Shown in pieces: positions 1 through 9,510 of a stretch of DNA of 64,000 nt. The notes under the pieces are model-generated. The model made no database searches and was not told where the DNA came from. It worked only from the letters and a program-made list of their open reading frames with translations. The stretch's first letter is position 1; every line of letters begins with the position of its first letter. A program made the translations under genes and the position numbers. This DNA is from JAQGMV01 sp963828715 (GTDB lineage Bacteria > Pseudomonadota > Gammaproteobacteria > Burkholderiales > SG8-41): contig CAWHFX010000015.1 of NCBI GenBank assembly GCA_963828715.1, positions 124,001 to 188,000 on the forward strand, read 5' to 3'.

Positions 1-396
1 ACAGATCACGACCGAGAGCGTCCCCGATGGCGGCGGCTCGGGGCGGAGCTTCTCTTCGAGCCGCGCCATCAGGTCCCCGGGTTCGAGCAATTCAGCCAGA
101 TCGGGCGCACCGAGGTCCTGTGGCGGCAGTGAATGATGCGCAGGCGGTCTGCCCTGGAACGGCCGCCCGAACAGCCGATCCGCTACTGCGGGGGCGATCG
201 TTTGCGGCACCAGCGCTTCGAGCGCACTCGGCGCAAGCGGAAGCTCCCCCGCGCCCAGGTGCAGCTGCCCCAGCGGCACGCCTCTCAGCCACAGCACCAC
301 GAGAACCGCTGCCTCGTCTCCGGTGCGACTGATCTCGGGCAGCGCGGCGCCAATGTCCACGTGCTCGATTCTCCAGGGGGCGAATTCAGGCGTCAC
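1..396 (-). CDS. Glycosyltransferase family 2, N-terminal part (cut by window edge)
   Basis: The minus strand is open from a GTG at 396 to base 1 (132 codons) and runs out of the window. The last residues read LSVVIC, the first beta strand of a GT2 (GT-A fold) catalytic domain. The roughly 125 residues before it match in layout the N-terminal domain of the next gene upstream (386-1612), which also precedes a V-S-V-A-I-C-T strand. The GTG overlaps the end of that gene by 11 bases, suggesting translational coupling. Likely role: a cytoplasmic sugar transferase for a surface polysaccharide. The start codon is inferred from the overlap; sugar and acceptor are unknown. Confidence 0.72.
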   Translation of the reverse strand, partial: MTPEFAPWRIEHVDIGAALPEISRTGDEAAVLVVLWLRGVPLGQLHLGAGELPLAPSALEALVPQTIAPAVADRLFGRPFQGRPPAHHSLPPQDLGAPDLAELLEPGDLMARLEEKLRPEPPPSGTLSVVIC

Positions 397-1612
397 TTGC
401 CATGATCCTGGCTGCGCGCCGCTGCGATCGGCCGTACTCGCCCGCCGCACCCAACACTCCACCGAGCAGCTCAACGGCAACGAGCCGCGGCGGAGTGACA
501 TCGCGGCCGCGCAGTGCGCGCACGAGCCGCTTTACCTGGTCTTTGTACCACCACCAGCTGAGCCGCCACAGCCTCCTGCGATTCTGGGGATCGGCCCGCA
601 TCGACTTCATGACGAAAGCCATGTGAGCGAGGCCCCAGGTCCAGTATTGCCGCTGCAGCTCCGCCATGCTCTTTCGATGCTCGTGGAACACCGTCATCTG
701 CGGCTCGTAGACGAGCGTGAATCCGGCGCGAAGCATGCGATAGAAGATGTCGAGGTCTCCACCGCCGGGCAACGGTGCGCCGGTGTCGAGCGCCGGGTCG
801 AAGCCGCCGATCCCGAGCAGTGCCTCACGCGAAAACGCCATGTTCGCTCCGGCACCGAACATGCCCGCTCCGCAGGGGAAAAGCGAGTTCCCGACGCGCT
901 CCACGCGGTAGCGCAGCTTCTCGAACCCGCGTCCGAAGCCGCCCCGCGACTCGAAGAGAATCTGCGCTTGCGTGGAGAGCGCATACGGCAGAACAAGTCC
1001 GGTGAATGCGCGCGCATCGGGATTCTCGCAGGCCGCTTCTCTCAGCCCCCCAAGCCAGCCCCGGTCCACGACAACATCGTCGTCGATGAAGCACAGCAGC
1101 GATCCTGTCGCTGCGTGCAGGGCGCAGTTGCGGGCGAAGTTGAGTCCCTGTTTCGGCTCCCTCACGTACCGCACGCCCGGAAATTCGGCTGCCACCTCCC
1201 GCGTGCGCTCGTCGGGCGGCGCATTGTCGACGATCAGGATCTCGAGCCCCGCGGCCGCTTCGGGCACGCTCGGCTCGAGCCGCAGGAACGACGTGAGACA
1301 GCGTCTCAGGAGCTCCGGATGATTGCGGGTGCAGATGGCGACGGAGACTTTTGGCAACCGCGCGGCCGGGGCTTGCCGGCGCCGGTGCTCTACCGCGAGC
1401 CTTGTCTGCACGACCTGCTTGCCCAGATGCGCGGCAATCATTGCGCCAAGCTCGGCCGACGAGATGATCGTGCCGCCCGTGCATCGCTGCATCAGAAATC
1501 CCACGAGCCGCGAATCGAGGCGCGCAACGACGGCAATACCGGTTTCGTGCGGCTCCAGCGCGACTTCCGGGAGTGTCCGCCGGAGCTCCAGATCGAGCAT
1601 GCGGTAACTCAT
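386..1612 (-). CDS. Glycosyltransferase family 2 with extra N-terminal domain
   Basis: 408 residues. Residues 1-95 form a small leading domain without a recognised name. The GT2 domain follows: VSVAICTRNH strand, then the acidic motif DDDVVVD (metal and nucleotide-sugar binding), then GGFDPALDTG and GGGDLDIFYR further on. This architecture is common in polysaccharide clusters. The ATG at 1612 overlaps the stop of the upstream ABC transporter gene as ATGA, which decides the start; the frame is open further upstream but would run deep into that gene. Probably co-transcribed with the ABC exporter and the next transferase. Substrate not predictable. Confidence 0.88.
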   Translation of the reverse strand: MSYRMLDLELRRTLPEVALEPHETGIAVVARLDSRLVGFLMQRCTGGTIISSAELGAMIAAHLGKQVVQTRLAVEHRRRQAPAARLPKVSVAICTRNHPELLRRCLTSFLRLEPSVPEAAAGLEILIVDNAPPDERTREVAAEFPGVRYVREPKQGLNFARNCALHAATGSLLCFIDDDVVVDRGWLGGLREAACENPDARAFTGLVLPYALSTQAQILFESRGGFGRGFEKLRYRVERVGNSLFPCGAGMFGAGANMAFSREALLGIGGFDPALDTGAPLPGGGDLDIFYRMLRAGFTLVYEPQMTVFHEHRKSMAELQRQYWTWGLAHMAFVMKSMRADPQNRRRLWRLSWWWYKDQVKRLVRALRGRDVTPPRLVAVELLGGVLGAAGEYGRSQRRAARIMASDA

Positions 1613-3447
1613 CCGGACTGCTCTGTGAGTCCGGCCGGCGCACGACGCTGCAGGCGGTACATCGACGCGAACGGCCCCTCGGAGTGCAGCAGCGCCTCGA
1701 GCCGCCCTTCTTCCACGATCACGCCTTCGTCCATCACCAGAACGCGATCGGAGCGCTGTATCGTCGTAAAACGATGGGCGACGATGAAGACCGTGCATTG
1801 GCCACGCAGCTCGTTAAGCGCTTCCTGTACGAGCGTTTCGGCATACACGTCGAGGGCATTGGTTGCTTCGTCCAGCACCAGGATATCGGGCTTGCGCAGC
1901 ATCGCGCGTGCGAGCGCGATACGCTGCCGTTGTCCACCGGAGAGGCCCACGCCACGATCGCCGATGGGTGTTGCGTATCCCTGCGGCAGGCCGCAGATGA
2001 ACTCGTGCGCATGCGCACGCCGCGCGGCCTCGACGATCTCTTCGTCCGACGCGTCCAGCCGTCCGTAAGCGATGTTGTGCCGAACAGTCGCACTGAAAAG
2101 GTAGATGTCCTGCGACACGATAGCCAGGCGCACCCGGTACTGCTCCAGGTCGAGCTCGGGAAGCGGTATGCCGTCTACGCGCACCGTTCCTGTGGTCGGA
2201 TCGATGAGCCGACAGATGATCTGTATCAGCGTGGACTTGCCCGCGCCGGACCGGCCGACGATCGCGATCGTGTCGCCCTTGCTGAAGCGCGCGCAGACGC
2301 CTGACAAGGCCGGTTTCTGCGCCCGGGGATAGCTGTAGCTGACGTCCTCGAGCGCGATCTCGCGCTGGATCCCGGTGAATCGCCGGGGCCCGGAGCGCAT
2401 CGAGGTGCGCGTGAATTCCTCCAGCATCTGATGCGTTTCCGAAACACTCGTATTCAGGCCGAGCAGTGCGACTCTCGCGGAAATGAGCTGGCGAACCCGC
2501 GGGTAGACGCGATAGAGCACCAGCACGAACACCACGAGCACGGAAAACGAGTATCCGAGGGCGCTCATGCCGATCACCACGCCAGCGAGCACCATCGAGA
2601 TGAAGATTTCGAACAGCGGAAGACTGAGGCCCTCCAGCAGACCCTGCCTGAAGAATATCCGCCTGACGCCCTCCGAAGCGTGGTCGAACTCGGCAAGCTC
2701 GTAGGCTTCGCGACCGAAAGCGCGTACGGTGCGCAAACCGGCGAGGCCGTCCCATGCCCGCGAACCGAACGCGATATTGCGCTCCAGGGCCTTCTCTCCG
2801 ATGTGCCGCGCGCTTCGCGTCAACGTGAGCACGAGCACGCCGATCACGCACAGGACCGGAACGAGCAGCAACGTCATCTGCCACGAGATCAGTATCAGCA
2901 TGCCGCCGAGCACGAGAACCGCGCAGGCATCGACGATGCACGCGAATACGATGTCGAGCGCTCTGCTGTTGCGCCACGTCTCGGTCAACAACGCGTTCGC
3001 GATGCGGCCGAGCCCGGCTTTGTCGAGCGATTCGAAGCTTGCCGACAGGATGGCCGCGTAAAGGCGCGAGCGCAAGCGCGCCGCGGCGCGTCCGTTCAGA
3101 TACGAGCACATGCCCGCATTCATGTAGCCCAGCGCGTTCTTCAGCGCGATGGCGGCGACGATGAATCCGGCAATGAGCGGCACATGCCAGCCCGCGGGCA
3201 GCCGCGACTGCAATGCGTCGAGCACGCCGGGGAACGGCCCAACCGCTTTGCCGCCGCCGGCCACGACCTCGATCAACGGAATGAACAAGGCGAAGCCGAA
3301 ACCCTCCAGCCCCGATGCGACGAGGCTGAGAAGAACGATGCAGGCGAGCACGTACCTGTTCACGCCCAGCAGAGGCAGCAGCGGGCGATACAGCTCGAAC
3401 TCGGCGCGCCAGTTACCCAGCAGTCTGAAGGCAGGTGATTGAGGCAT
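1609..3447 (-). CDS. ABC transporter, fused membrane and ATPase domains
   Basis: About 612 residues. The N-terminal half has six hydrophobic segments (type I exporter fold). The C-terminal nucleotide-binding domain has Walker A GRSGAGKST near 398, signature LSGGQ near 502, Walker B ILVLDEA near 522, and the switch His in VAHR. This MsbA/lipid-A-exporter-like half-transporter acts as a homodimer and exports lipid-linked or hydrophobic substrates. Its place among glycosyltransferases suggests export of a glycolipid or polysaccharide intermediate; that is inference. The start at 3447 (MPQSPAF) was chosen because the 16 residues before it look non-coding; 3495 is the alternative. Confidence 0.9.
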   Translation of the reverse strand: MPQSPAFRLLGNWRAEFELYRPLLPLLGVNRYVLACIVLLSLVASGLEGFGFALFIPLIEVVAGGGKAVGPFPGVLDALQSRLPAGWHVPLIAGFIVAAIALKNALGYMNAGMCSYLNGRAAARLRSRLYAAILSASFESLDKAGLGRIANALLTETWRNSRALDIVFACIVDACAVLVLGGMLILISWQMTLLLVPVLCVIGVLVLTLTRSARHIGEKALERNIAFGSRAWDGLAGLRTVRAFGREAYELAEFDHASEGVRRIFFRQGLLEGLSLPLFEIFISMVLAGVVIGMSALGYSFSVLVVFVLVLYRVYPRVRQLISARVALLGLNTSVSETHQMLEEFTRTSMRSGPRRFTGIQREIALEDVSYSYPRAQKPALSGVCARFSKGDTIAIVGRSGAGKSTLIQIICRLIDPTTGTVRVDGIPLPELDLEQYRVRLAIVSQDIYLFSATVRHNIAYGRLDASDEEIVEAARRAHAHEFICGLPQGYATPIGDRGVGLSGGQRQRIALARAMLRKPDILVLDEATNALDVYAETLVQEALNELRGQCTVFIVAHRFTTIQRSDRVLVMDEGVIVEEGRLEALLHSEGPFASMYRLQRRAPAGLTEQSG

Positions 3448-3528
3448 GTTCAACAGGGTAGATCCGCGCCGCTTGATATCGGCTGCGCGGCGCACTCATC
3501 GTTTGCGGCTCCGAAGCTGATCGGCCTA

Positions 3529-4602
3529 TCAAGCCGCGGACCGTGGCAAATTCCCAGGCACGCGTTGCGACCCGCAGCCAACCGCTGCTTCGAGGTCTTC
3601 GAGATAACGCATCGCAAGTTCATCGTAGCGCGTGCCGCGGGACGGAGCTTCGGCAGGATGGTAATGCAAGAAGGGTCGGGGGCGTGCTGAACGTCCCGAA
3701 CCGTTCGCTGATCCGAAGTTCGCCTGCCACAGGTTAGCAATCTTTTCCGTGAGCCGGGCCTGGTAGAGCAAAGTCGAGAACGCCGTGTATTTCCTCGCAA
3801 TTGCGGCAACCGGCATGAATGTCGCCGGCCGAGCCGGCGTCGATTTCAGCTCCAACAGCTCGAAGGGCGCGTCCGGAAGGTCCGACCGCGCGCGTCTGAT
3901 GCTTTCGAGAACGTATCGCTTCGATGCTCGCATGCGCGCGCCGTCCGAAGACATCCTGGGCGAGTAAATCCGATAGCCAACCAGATACTCGGGCATGAGG
4001 CCGAATTCATATCGTTGAGCGAGCCTGAGTTGCAGAAGATAGTCCTCGCACCCCTCGATTCCATTCTCGCGCAGGCGTGGGTCGAACCCTCCGACTTCGA
4101 GCGCGGCCGCTCTGCGCAGGAGCAGTGCGCTGCCGTTGCCGACGAAGTTGCTGTAGATGAGCCGCAGCAATACGGAACCGCTGCAGCTATACGCGCACGA
4201 GCTGCCGATAACGTTGTCGTGCTCGTCGATCCAGCGACAGGGCGAGTACACCAGCGCGACCCTCTCGCCGCAGGCCCTCATCACGGCGACGTGCTTCGCC
4301 ACGCGGGTGGAGTGCCAGAGATCATCGGCATCTATGAACGCGACAAATTCTCCACGCGCATGACGCAGCCCCGTATTTCTCGCACACGCGACTCCCGAGT
4401 TCGCCTGGTGCAGCAACGTCACGCGATCGTCCGCAGCGCAATGGCTGCGCACGATCGCCGGCGTGTCGTCGACCGAACCGTCATCGACGACCAGAATCTC
4501 GAGGTTCGAATGCGTCTGGGCGCTGACGCTCTCCAACGTGCGCTCGATGCTCTTCGCGCCGTTGTAGACCGGAATTACCACCGAGACGAGCGGCTCGTTC
4601 AC
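3529..4602 (-). CDS. Glycosyltransferase family 2
   Basis: 357 residues. The catalytic domain starts almost at residue 1: VSVVIPVYNG, VVDDGSVDDT, then the DXD-type motif FIDADDLW and VGGFDPRLRENGIEGCEDY, the usual acceptor-binding/ED segment. The C-terminal 120 residues are less conserved and have no membrane segment. Unlike the two transferases at the left edge it lacks the extra N-terminal domain. Predicted to add a sugar to an undecaprenyl-linked glycan in the cytoplasm. About 80 bases separate it from the ABC exporter on the same strand, so one transcript is plausible. Donor and linkage cannot be read from the sequence. Confidence 0.9.
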   Translation of the reverse strand: MNEPLVSVVIPVYNGAKSIERTLESVSAQTHSNLEILVVDDGSVDDTPAIVRSHCAADDRVTLLHQANSGVACARNTGLRHARGEFVAFIDADDLWHSTRVAKHVAVMRACGERVALVYSPCRWIDEHDNVIGSSCAYSCSGSVLLRLIYSNFVGNGSALLLRRAAALEVGGFDPRLRENGIEGCEDYLLQLRLAQRYEFGLMPEYLVGYRIYSPRMSSDGARMRASKRYVLESIRRARSDLPDAPFELLELKSTPARPATFMPVAAIARKYTAFSTLLYQARLTEKIANLWQANFGSANGSGRSARPRPFLHYHPAEAPSRGTRYDELAMRYLEDLEAAVGCGSQRVPGNLPRSAA

Positions 4603-4908
4603 CGTATGCGATCGCTTCCGAATGTGATGCCGGACCGCAGAAATTCGGCTTGGGCGAAATCCGAATCGAGTCCAACGAGGAATTACACGATAACGACGGC
4701 GCGTAGGCGTTGCATGCTGACACGCGCCGCAACGTGGAGGTCAGCCGCGCCAATGTAACAGACTCAGGAAATTTGTCACGACCCAAATCGCTCGATCAGA
4801 GACACCATCCGTCACTCCGTCCTCTGGTGAATGCATCACCAGGACGCTACCTCCGGAAATAATTCCGGAACATTCAGGCAGTCTGGCTTGCTTGTGCATC
4901 TACGGTAC
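4603..4908. other. Intergenic region with two adjacent palindromes
   Basis: This 306-base gap lies between two same-strand glycosyltransferase genes. No coding sequence is credible. It holds the two palindromes at 4825-4869 (separate entry) and is less GC-rich than its surroundings, so it probably carries the promoter for the downstream glycosyltransferase/ABC genes and perhaps a terminator for the upstream one. No clear -35/-10 pair could be assigned. Confidence 0.5.
4825..4869. repeat. Two neighbouring perfect inverted repeats
   Basis: TGGTGA-N5-TCACCA (4825-4841) is followed 10 bases later by TCCGGAA-N4-TTCCGGA (4852-4869). Both arms match perfectly. The second has an AT loop and could act as a short hairpin or as a dimeric regulator site. 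There is no T-run, so neither is a classical intrinsic terminator. Position between two glycosyltransferase genes fits a regulatory role, which is inference. Confidence 0.5.
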
Positions 4909-5955
4909 CTACCGTGGAGCTACATCCTGAGTTGCGGCCTCATCGTTTTCGACTTCAAGGTTCCGACGATCGCTCGAAGCATACGCGGCGCCGAAAAGTG
5001 CGCTGCGCTGCCCAGGTGTCATGCGACGGAGCGCCTCCGCCCCACGGCCGAAACCGATCGCGAAGGCAATCTGTGCCAACGCCGCGGTCGGAGCAATGCT
5101 GCGCGGACTGCGCAGATTGAGCCAGTGCAGCGCCTGCGCCGCAAACGCGCTTCGCTTGTGTTGCATGTTTTGTTCCCAGGCGTGATACGAGTCCGACCAC
5201 ATCAACGCGCTGACTGCGGCGGCCCCGGCGCCAAGCGCATATGCCATTCGGATCAGATAGCTGCGCCTTATACGTTCGGGCGGTATTCGATGCCGGAGAA
5301 CGCATCCGGGCACGTACCACAGACCGTACCCCGCAGCGAGCACGCGCTGGGTCATCTCCACATCGCCGCCTGAGATCAGACGTTTACCGACACGGTCGGC
5401 GAGCAGGGGCCGCATGGTCCATCCGCAGTCATGCAGGGCCTGCCTGCGCAGCACCATTCCCGCCCCGACGAGCGCGTCGAGTTCACGCGGTTCGTCGCCA
5501 TGATCCTGTTCGGCAAAACACCACCCGAAACGCCTGAAGTACGCCGGCGGCTCGCGCACCCAGTCGAGCAGAACCCGGCCTCCGAAGCCGCCGGCGTCGG
5601 GTCGTTCCATGATCGCGCAGCCGAGCGCGGCAATCCATCCGGGCTCGAGATGGTTATCATCGTCAACGAAGGCGATCCAGTCGGCCGTGCTCTCGAGCAC
5701 GCCGCGCAATCGAGCAGGCGATAACCCCTGCCGCATTTCCAACACGCGGCGCAAATTCGGCAGCGACCGCCGAGCCTGCCACGCATCGATCACCTCGGGC
5801 GTGCGATCGGTGCTCGCGTTATCCACGACGAGCACCGACCAATTCACAAGGTTGCACGGCGTCTGGCGCGCAAGTGCGGCGAATGTACGATCGAGGTCGT
5901 CGGCACGGTTATACGTGCAGACCACCACGTCGAGAACAACGGGTTTGCCGTTCAT
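4909..5955 (-). CDS. Glycosyltransferase family 2
   Basis: About 348 residues. It shows VVVCTYNRADDL, VVDNASTD, the acidic motif FVDDDNHLEPGW, and GGDVEMTQR later, all typical GT2 signatures. The last 100 residues include a hydrophobic stretch (ALGAGAAAVSALMW) that may contact the membrane. The start is ambiguous: ATG at 5955 (MNGKP) or 5967 (MRVRM); the frame continues to 6081 but those residues look non-coding. It is divergent from the galE-like gene and upstream of the other transferases on the same strand. Likely polysaccharide assembly; substrate unknown. Confidence 0.87.
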   Translation of the reverse strand: MNGKPVVLDVVVCTYNRADDLDRTFAALARQTPCNLVNWSVLVVDNASTDRTPEVIDAWQARRSLPNLRRVLEMRQGLSPARLRGVLESTADWIAFVDDDNHLEPGWIAALGCAIMERPDAGGFGGRVLLDWVREPPAYFRRFGWCFAEQDHGDEPRELDALVGAGMVLRRQALHDCGWTMRPLLADRVGKRLISGGDVEMTQRVLAAGYGLWYVPGCVLRHRIPPERIRRSYLIRMAYALGAGAAAVSALMWSDSYHAWEQNMQHKRSAFAAQALHWLNLRSPRSIAPTAALAQIAFAIGFGRGAEALRRMTPGQRSALFGAAYASSDRRNLEVENDEAATQDVAPR

Positions 5956-6209
5956 TCGAACTCGCATCCACGCGTAAAACACGCGCAGGCAGACAGCATG
6001 GGGCATCTGCGGGAACTGCCGCAAGCATCCCTCAGCACGATGACGGCCGATCCTGGAATTGATCTGAGCATATCGTTGCAAACACGGAAGCGTGACCTTA
6101 ATCTAATCCGACAAACAAACGGCAGCTTACTGCGGCCACTTCAGGCCGGAAGCCACGCCGTACCTCGGCTTGTATCAGTCCGTTCGAACCACGCTCGTCA
6201 GGGATGGCA

Positions 6210-7461
6210 ATGGCGCGAGCTCAGAGAGCAGGTACTCGTAACCGGCGGCGCGGGGTATGTCGGCGCGCAGACGTGCAAGGCGCTCGCACAATGCGGGTAC
6301 CTGCCACTCACGTTCGACAACCTCACTCATGGGCACGCGTGGGCCGTAAAGTGGGGACCCCTCGTGCAAGGCGATTTGGCGGACACCGATCTGCTGGCGC
6401 ACACATTGGGAACGTATTCGATCGATGCCGTGCTTCATTTCGCCGCGTATGCGTGTCCTGCCGAATCGATGAGGGAGCCAGCCAAGTATTTCCGCAACAA
6501 TGTTTGTAATACGCTGACGCTTCTCGAATGCATGGTGAAGGCCGGGATCCGCAACATCGTCTTCTCGTCCACCTGCGCTACGTATGGCATCCCGGCCAGG
6601 CTGCCGGTCTCGGAGAAGGCGCCTCAGCTTCCCATCAGTCCCTACGGCGAGTCGAAGCTGAGTGCCGAACGCATCCTGCACTGGTGGGGCCGTGCTTACG
6701 GCGTGCGTTCGGTCATTCTGCGTTATTTCAACGCCGCCGGAGCCGATCCCGATGGCGAAATCGGCGAGGCGCACGAACCGGAAACGCATCTCATACCGAA
6801 CGCCATCGCTGCCGCGCACGGCTCGCACGCTGCACTGAATGTCTTCGGCTCCAATTATCCGACCCGTGACGGCACGGCATTACGGGATTACGTCCATGTC
6901 TGCGATCTCGCAGCAGCGCACTTGGCAGCGCTCGACCACCTCGACAAGGGCGGACGAAGTATTGCCCTCAACCTCGGCGCAGGGGCAGGGCATACGGTAC
7001 GGGACGTCGTGAACATGGTCGAAGCCGTCGGCGGTCGGCCGGTCCCGGTGCACATCGCGCCTCGGCGAATGGGCGACCCGCCCGAACTGACGGCCCATGT
7101 GGGTCTCGCGTCCGACGTGTTAGGTTGGGAGCCACGCCATTCATCGTTACGCACCATCGTCGAGAGCGCCTGGCGCTGGCATCTCGAACGGCCGCCCGAG
7201 CAGCGACTCGTCGAAAGCGGGGACGGGTCACAACCTATCTCTCGCACGCATGATGCGGAACGATCAACTTCATTACATGACGACTCTTCGCAGATATCGA
7301 CCGCCGAACCGCAACGGAGCCTCGCGGCTGACGATCTCGGTCCTGCAGGGGCGGGCACAAGTCGCCGCGCTGCGCTCACGACTTCGCAGGCGGTGACCAC
7401 GCCTCTCCGGGCTTCTTCGGATGGCGATACATGTGACCGAGCTGCATCTCGGGAAACGTGA
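6210..7461 (+). CDS. galE: UDP-glucose 4-epimerase-like SDR (frame break near start)
   Basis: The extended SDR fold is clear: VTGGAGYVG nucleotide-binding loop, then SSTCATYG and catalytic YGESK (YxxxK), then LRYFNAAGADPDGEIGE and HLIPNAIAA, all typical of GalE. It would interconvert UDP-glucose and UDP-galactose for the neighbouring glycosyltransferases. The frame with these motifs has no ATG, GTG or TTG for about 60 codons upstream. ATG 6204/6210 lies one base out of frame just before the Rossmann loop, with an AGGGA-like ribosome site, so a +1 frame break around 6220-6235 is likely. The final ~85 residues after the normal GalE end are low complexity and overlap the opposite-strand gene, so a lost stop is possible. 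Confidence 0.8.
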
Positions 7462-8485
7462 CGGCATGCGCAGCGGCATAGCCCCTGCCCCATGCCTCGA
7501 CCATTGCGTCTTCGGCGTCGTAGGCGAATGGATCGCCGAGCTGCCGTTCGAGCTCGCCTCCACGCTCGGGGCGATTCGCCACCAGCCAGTCCACCGCATC
7601 GGCAAGTCCCTGCGCCGGTGAGACGAGGTCACGGTATCCGAGCTGCGTCCTGATCTTGCTGATGTCGAACTCGATCATCCAGTCGCGAACGCTCGAGCTC
7701 CCGCCTTTGTAGACACGCTGCGCAAGCGCCGGCGGCACCTCGACGATTTCGCAGTCGCGCCTCATATGACGGGCGATGAATCCGACGTACTGCCGATACG
7801 TGTACTGGTGCTCGTCACGGATGTTGTAGATCTGCCCACTCGACTCCGCGGGTTTGTCCACAGCAAGCAACAGGGCGTGAGCGACGTTGCGCGCATAACC
7901 GCGTCGTTTGAGCACGCCGCTGAAAGGAATGATGAGGCGCTTGCGGCCATCGAGTATCCGGCGCACGACGCTCCAGTCGGGATTTGCCGGCGCGTGGGCG
8001 CCGTAGAGCGACGGGTAACGGAAATACGTGGCGTTGTAGTGACCTTCGCGATGCGCACGCATGACGGTCTCTTCCGTCACCCACATCAGATGATTGAATT
8101 TCGGTCCTGACGGATCGTCGCAACGCGGGCTGTCTTCGGCGACCAGCGTGGGCGGACCGAGCGCGCCCCACCGCGGGTCGTCATGATGCGCATAGACGGA
8201 CGCGCCGCCGGCGCCGATGAAGCGCCCGGTTCGGCCCTTCAGCAGGTCCGCGATGATGCGCATCCTCCCGTACGTGGCGATGACGACATCGAAGGACCGA
8301 CCTTCCAGCGCGGGCGCCAGCGTCTCGGCGAAATGCGGGTCCGTGTGGATGTGCTCCACCGGCCGCATGAATTCGACTTCGTGCTGGCCTCCGTGAAGCA
8401 CGGTGACCTCGAAGCCGCGCTCCAGCAGGCCGTTGACGGTGTGCGGACCGGATGGACCGGTGCCGCCGATCATGAGTGCTTTCAT
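7376..8485 (-). CDS. NAD-dependent epimerase/dehydratase family protein
   Basis: 369 residues. It begins MKALMIGGTGPSGP, a GxxGxxG NAD(P)-binding loop at the N-terminus, and later has the segment YFRYPSLYG, typical of extended SDRs that act on nucleotide sugars or related substrates. A canonical YxxxK is not obvious, so it may be a binding or atypical member. ATG 8485 puts the Rossmann loop at residue 7, as is usual; the open frame continues to 8785 but that part is shadow. It converges on galE and diverges from the MBL gene. Exact reaction unknown. Confidence 0.78.
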   Translation of the reverse strand: MKALMIGGTGPSGPHTVNGLLERGFEVTVLHGGQHEVEFMRPVEHIHTDPHFAETLAPALEGRSFDVVIATYGRMRIIADLLKGRTGRFIGAGGASVYAHHDDPRWGALGPPTLVAEDSPRCDDPSGPKFNHLMWVTEETVMRAHREGHYNATYFRYPSLYGAHAPANPDWSVVRRILDGRKRLIIPFSGVLKRRGYARNVAHALLLAVDKPAESSGQIYNIRDEHQYTYRQYVGFIARHMRRDCEIVEVPPALAQRVYKGGSSSVRDWMIEFDISKIRTQLGYRDLVSPAQGLADAVDWLVANRPERGGELERQLGDPFAYDAEDAMVEAWGRGYAAAHAVTFPEMQLGHMYRHPKKPGEAWSPPAKS

Positions 8486-8624
8486 CGCGTATGTCCCTGG
8501 GCCGATATGAACAGATGATTTTGCACGCTCGGCGGCCGAACGCGCGAGCATTTCCGCCGCCGGCGTCGCGCATCCGCGGCGAGCGGCTACACTCCGCGTG
8601 TGCGATCCAGGTGCGGAGGAAGGC

Positions 8625-9500
8625 ATGCACGCAACACGTATCGGCGATTTCGAGGTGCAACGCATCAGCGAATTCGAGGGGCCGTTCATCGCGCCTGAAG
8701 TGTTTTTTCCCGCTTTCGATCCGGAGGTGCTGCGGGAAAACCCTGAGATGGCCGGTCCGCGGCTGATCGACCCGCAGAGCGGCAAGCTCGTCTTCGGGTT
8801 TCATTGCTTCGTGGTGAAAACAGCGCATCACACGATTCTGATCGACGCGTGTCTCGGCAACGACAAGGAGCGTCCGACGCGCCCACAGTTTCATCGGCTG
8901 CAAACGCCTTTCCTCGCCGATCTCGCGCGCGCGGGCGTGAACGTCGACGACATCGATTACGTCATGTGCACGCATCTGCACTGGGATCATGTCGGCTGGA
9001 ATACGCGTCTCGACAATGGACGCTGGGTGCCGACGTTCCCCAACGCGCGCTACATCATGGCCAGGCGCGAGTTCGAGCACTGGCAGGCCGTGCAGCAGCA
9101 CGGGGAAGACACGCCGCACCGCCGTGCGTTCGAGGACAGCGTGCTGCCGGTGGTGCGGACCGGCCAGTCGGTACTGGTGGACGACGACTATGCGTTCGAA
9201 GACGGCTTATGGTTCGAAAGCGCGCCGGGCCATACGCCGGGCAACGTGGTGATCCACGCCCGGTCGAAAGACGACCATGCGATTTTCATCGGGGATGTGC
9301 TGCACCACCAGCTCCAGCTCGCAAAGCCGGAGTGGTCGACGCTCGCGTGCAGCGATCCCGAGCTCTCGCGCGCCACGCGCGTGCGGCTCGTCGAGGAGTA
9401 TGCGGAGCGCGGGACCCGGCTCCTGCCCGCGCACTTTCCGGCGCCGACGGTCGGCCGCGTTGTCCGCCGTGGCACGGCTTATCGGTTTGCATTCGAGTAG
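8625..9500 (+). CDS. MBL-fold metallo-hydrolase
   Basis: 291 residues. The metallo-beta-lactamase metal motif THLHWDH is at residues 116-122. Further ligands are in GHTPGNV (His), FIGDVLHH (Asp) and PAHFPAP (His), so both metal sites look complete. The family includes lactonases and other hydrolases (AHL-lactonase/MlhB-like arrangement); substrate cannot be fixed. The strong ribosome site GGAGGAAGG ends three bases upstream of ATG 8625 and decides the start over an in-frame upstream codon at 8598. The VOC gene follows after 10 bases, so the two are probably an operon. Confidence 0.87.
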   Translation: MHATRIGDFEVQRISEFEGPFIAPEVFFPAFDPEVLRENPEMAGPRLIDPQSGKLVFGFHCFVVKTAHHTILIDACLGNDKERPTRPQFHRLQTPFLADLARAGVNVDDIDYVMCTHLHWDHVGWNTRLDNGRWVPTFPNARYIMARREFEHWQAVQQHGEDTPHRRAFEDSVLPVVRTGQSVLVDDDYAFEDGLWFESAPGHTPGNVVIHARSKDDHAIFIGDVLHHQLQLAKPEWSTLACSDPELSRATRVRLVEEYAERGTRLLPAHFPAPTVGRVVRRGTAYRFAFE

Positions 9501-9510
9501 AGGACCATCC

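Noticed and set aside
323..2068. 581-residue open frame on the plus strand
   Set aside because: Antisense to the glycosyltransferase and ABC ATPase genes, which carry Walker and GT2 motifs; no motif of its own.
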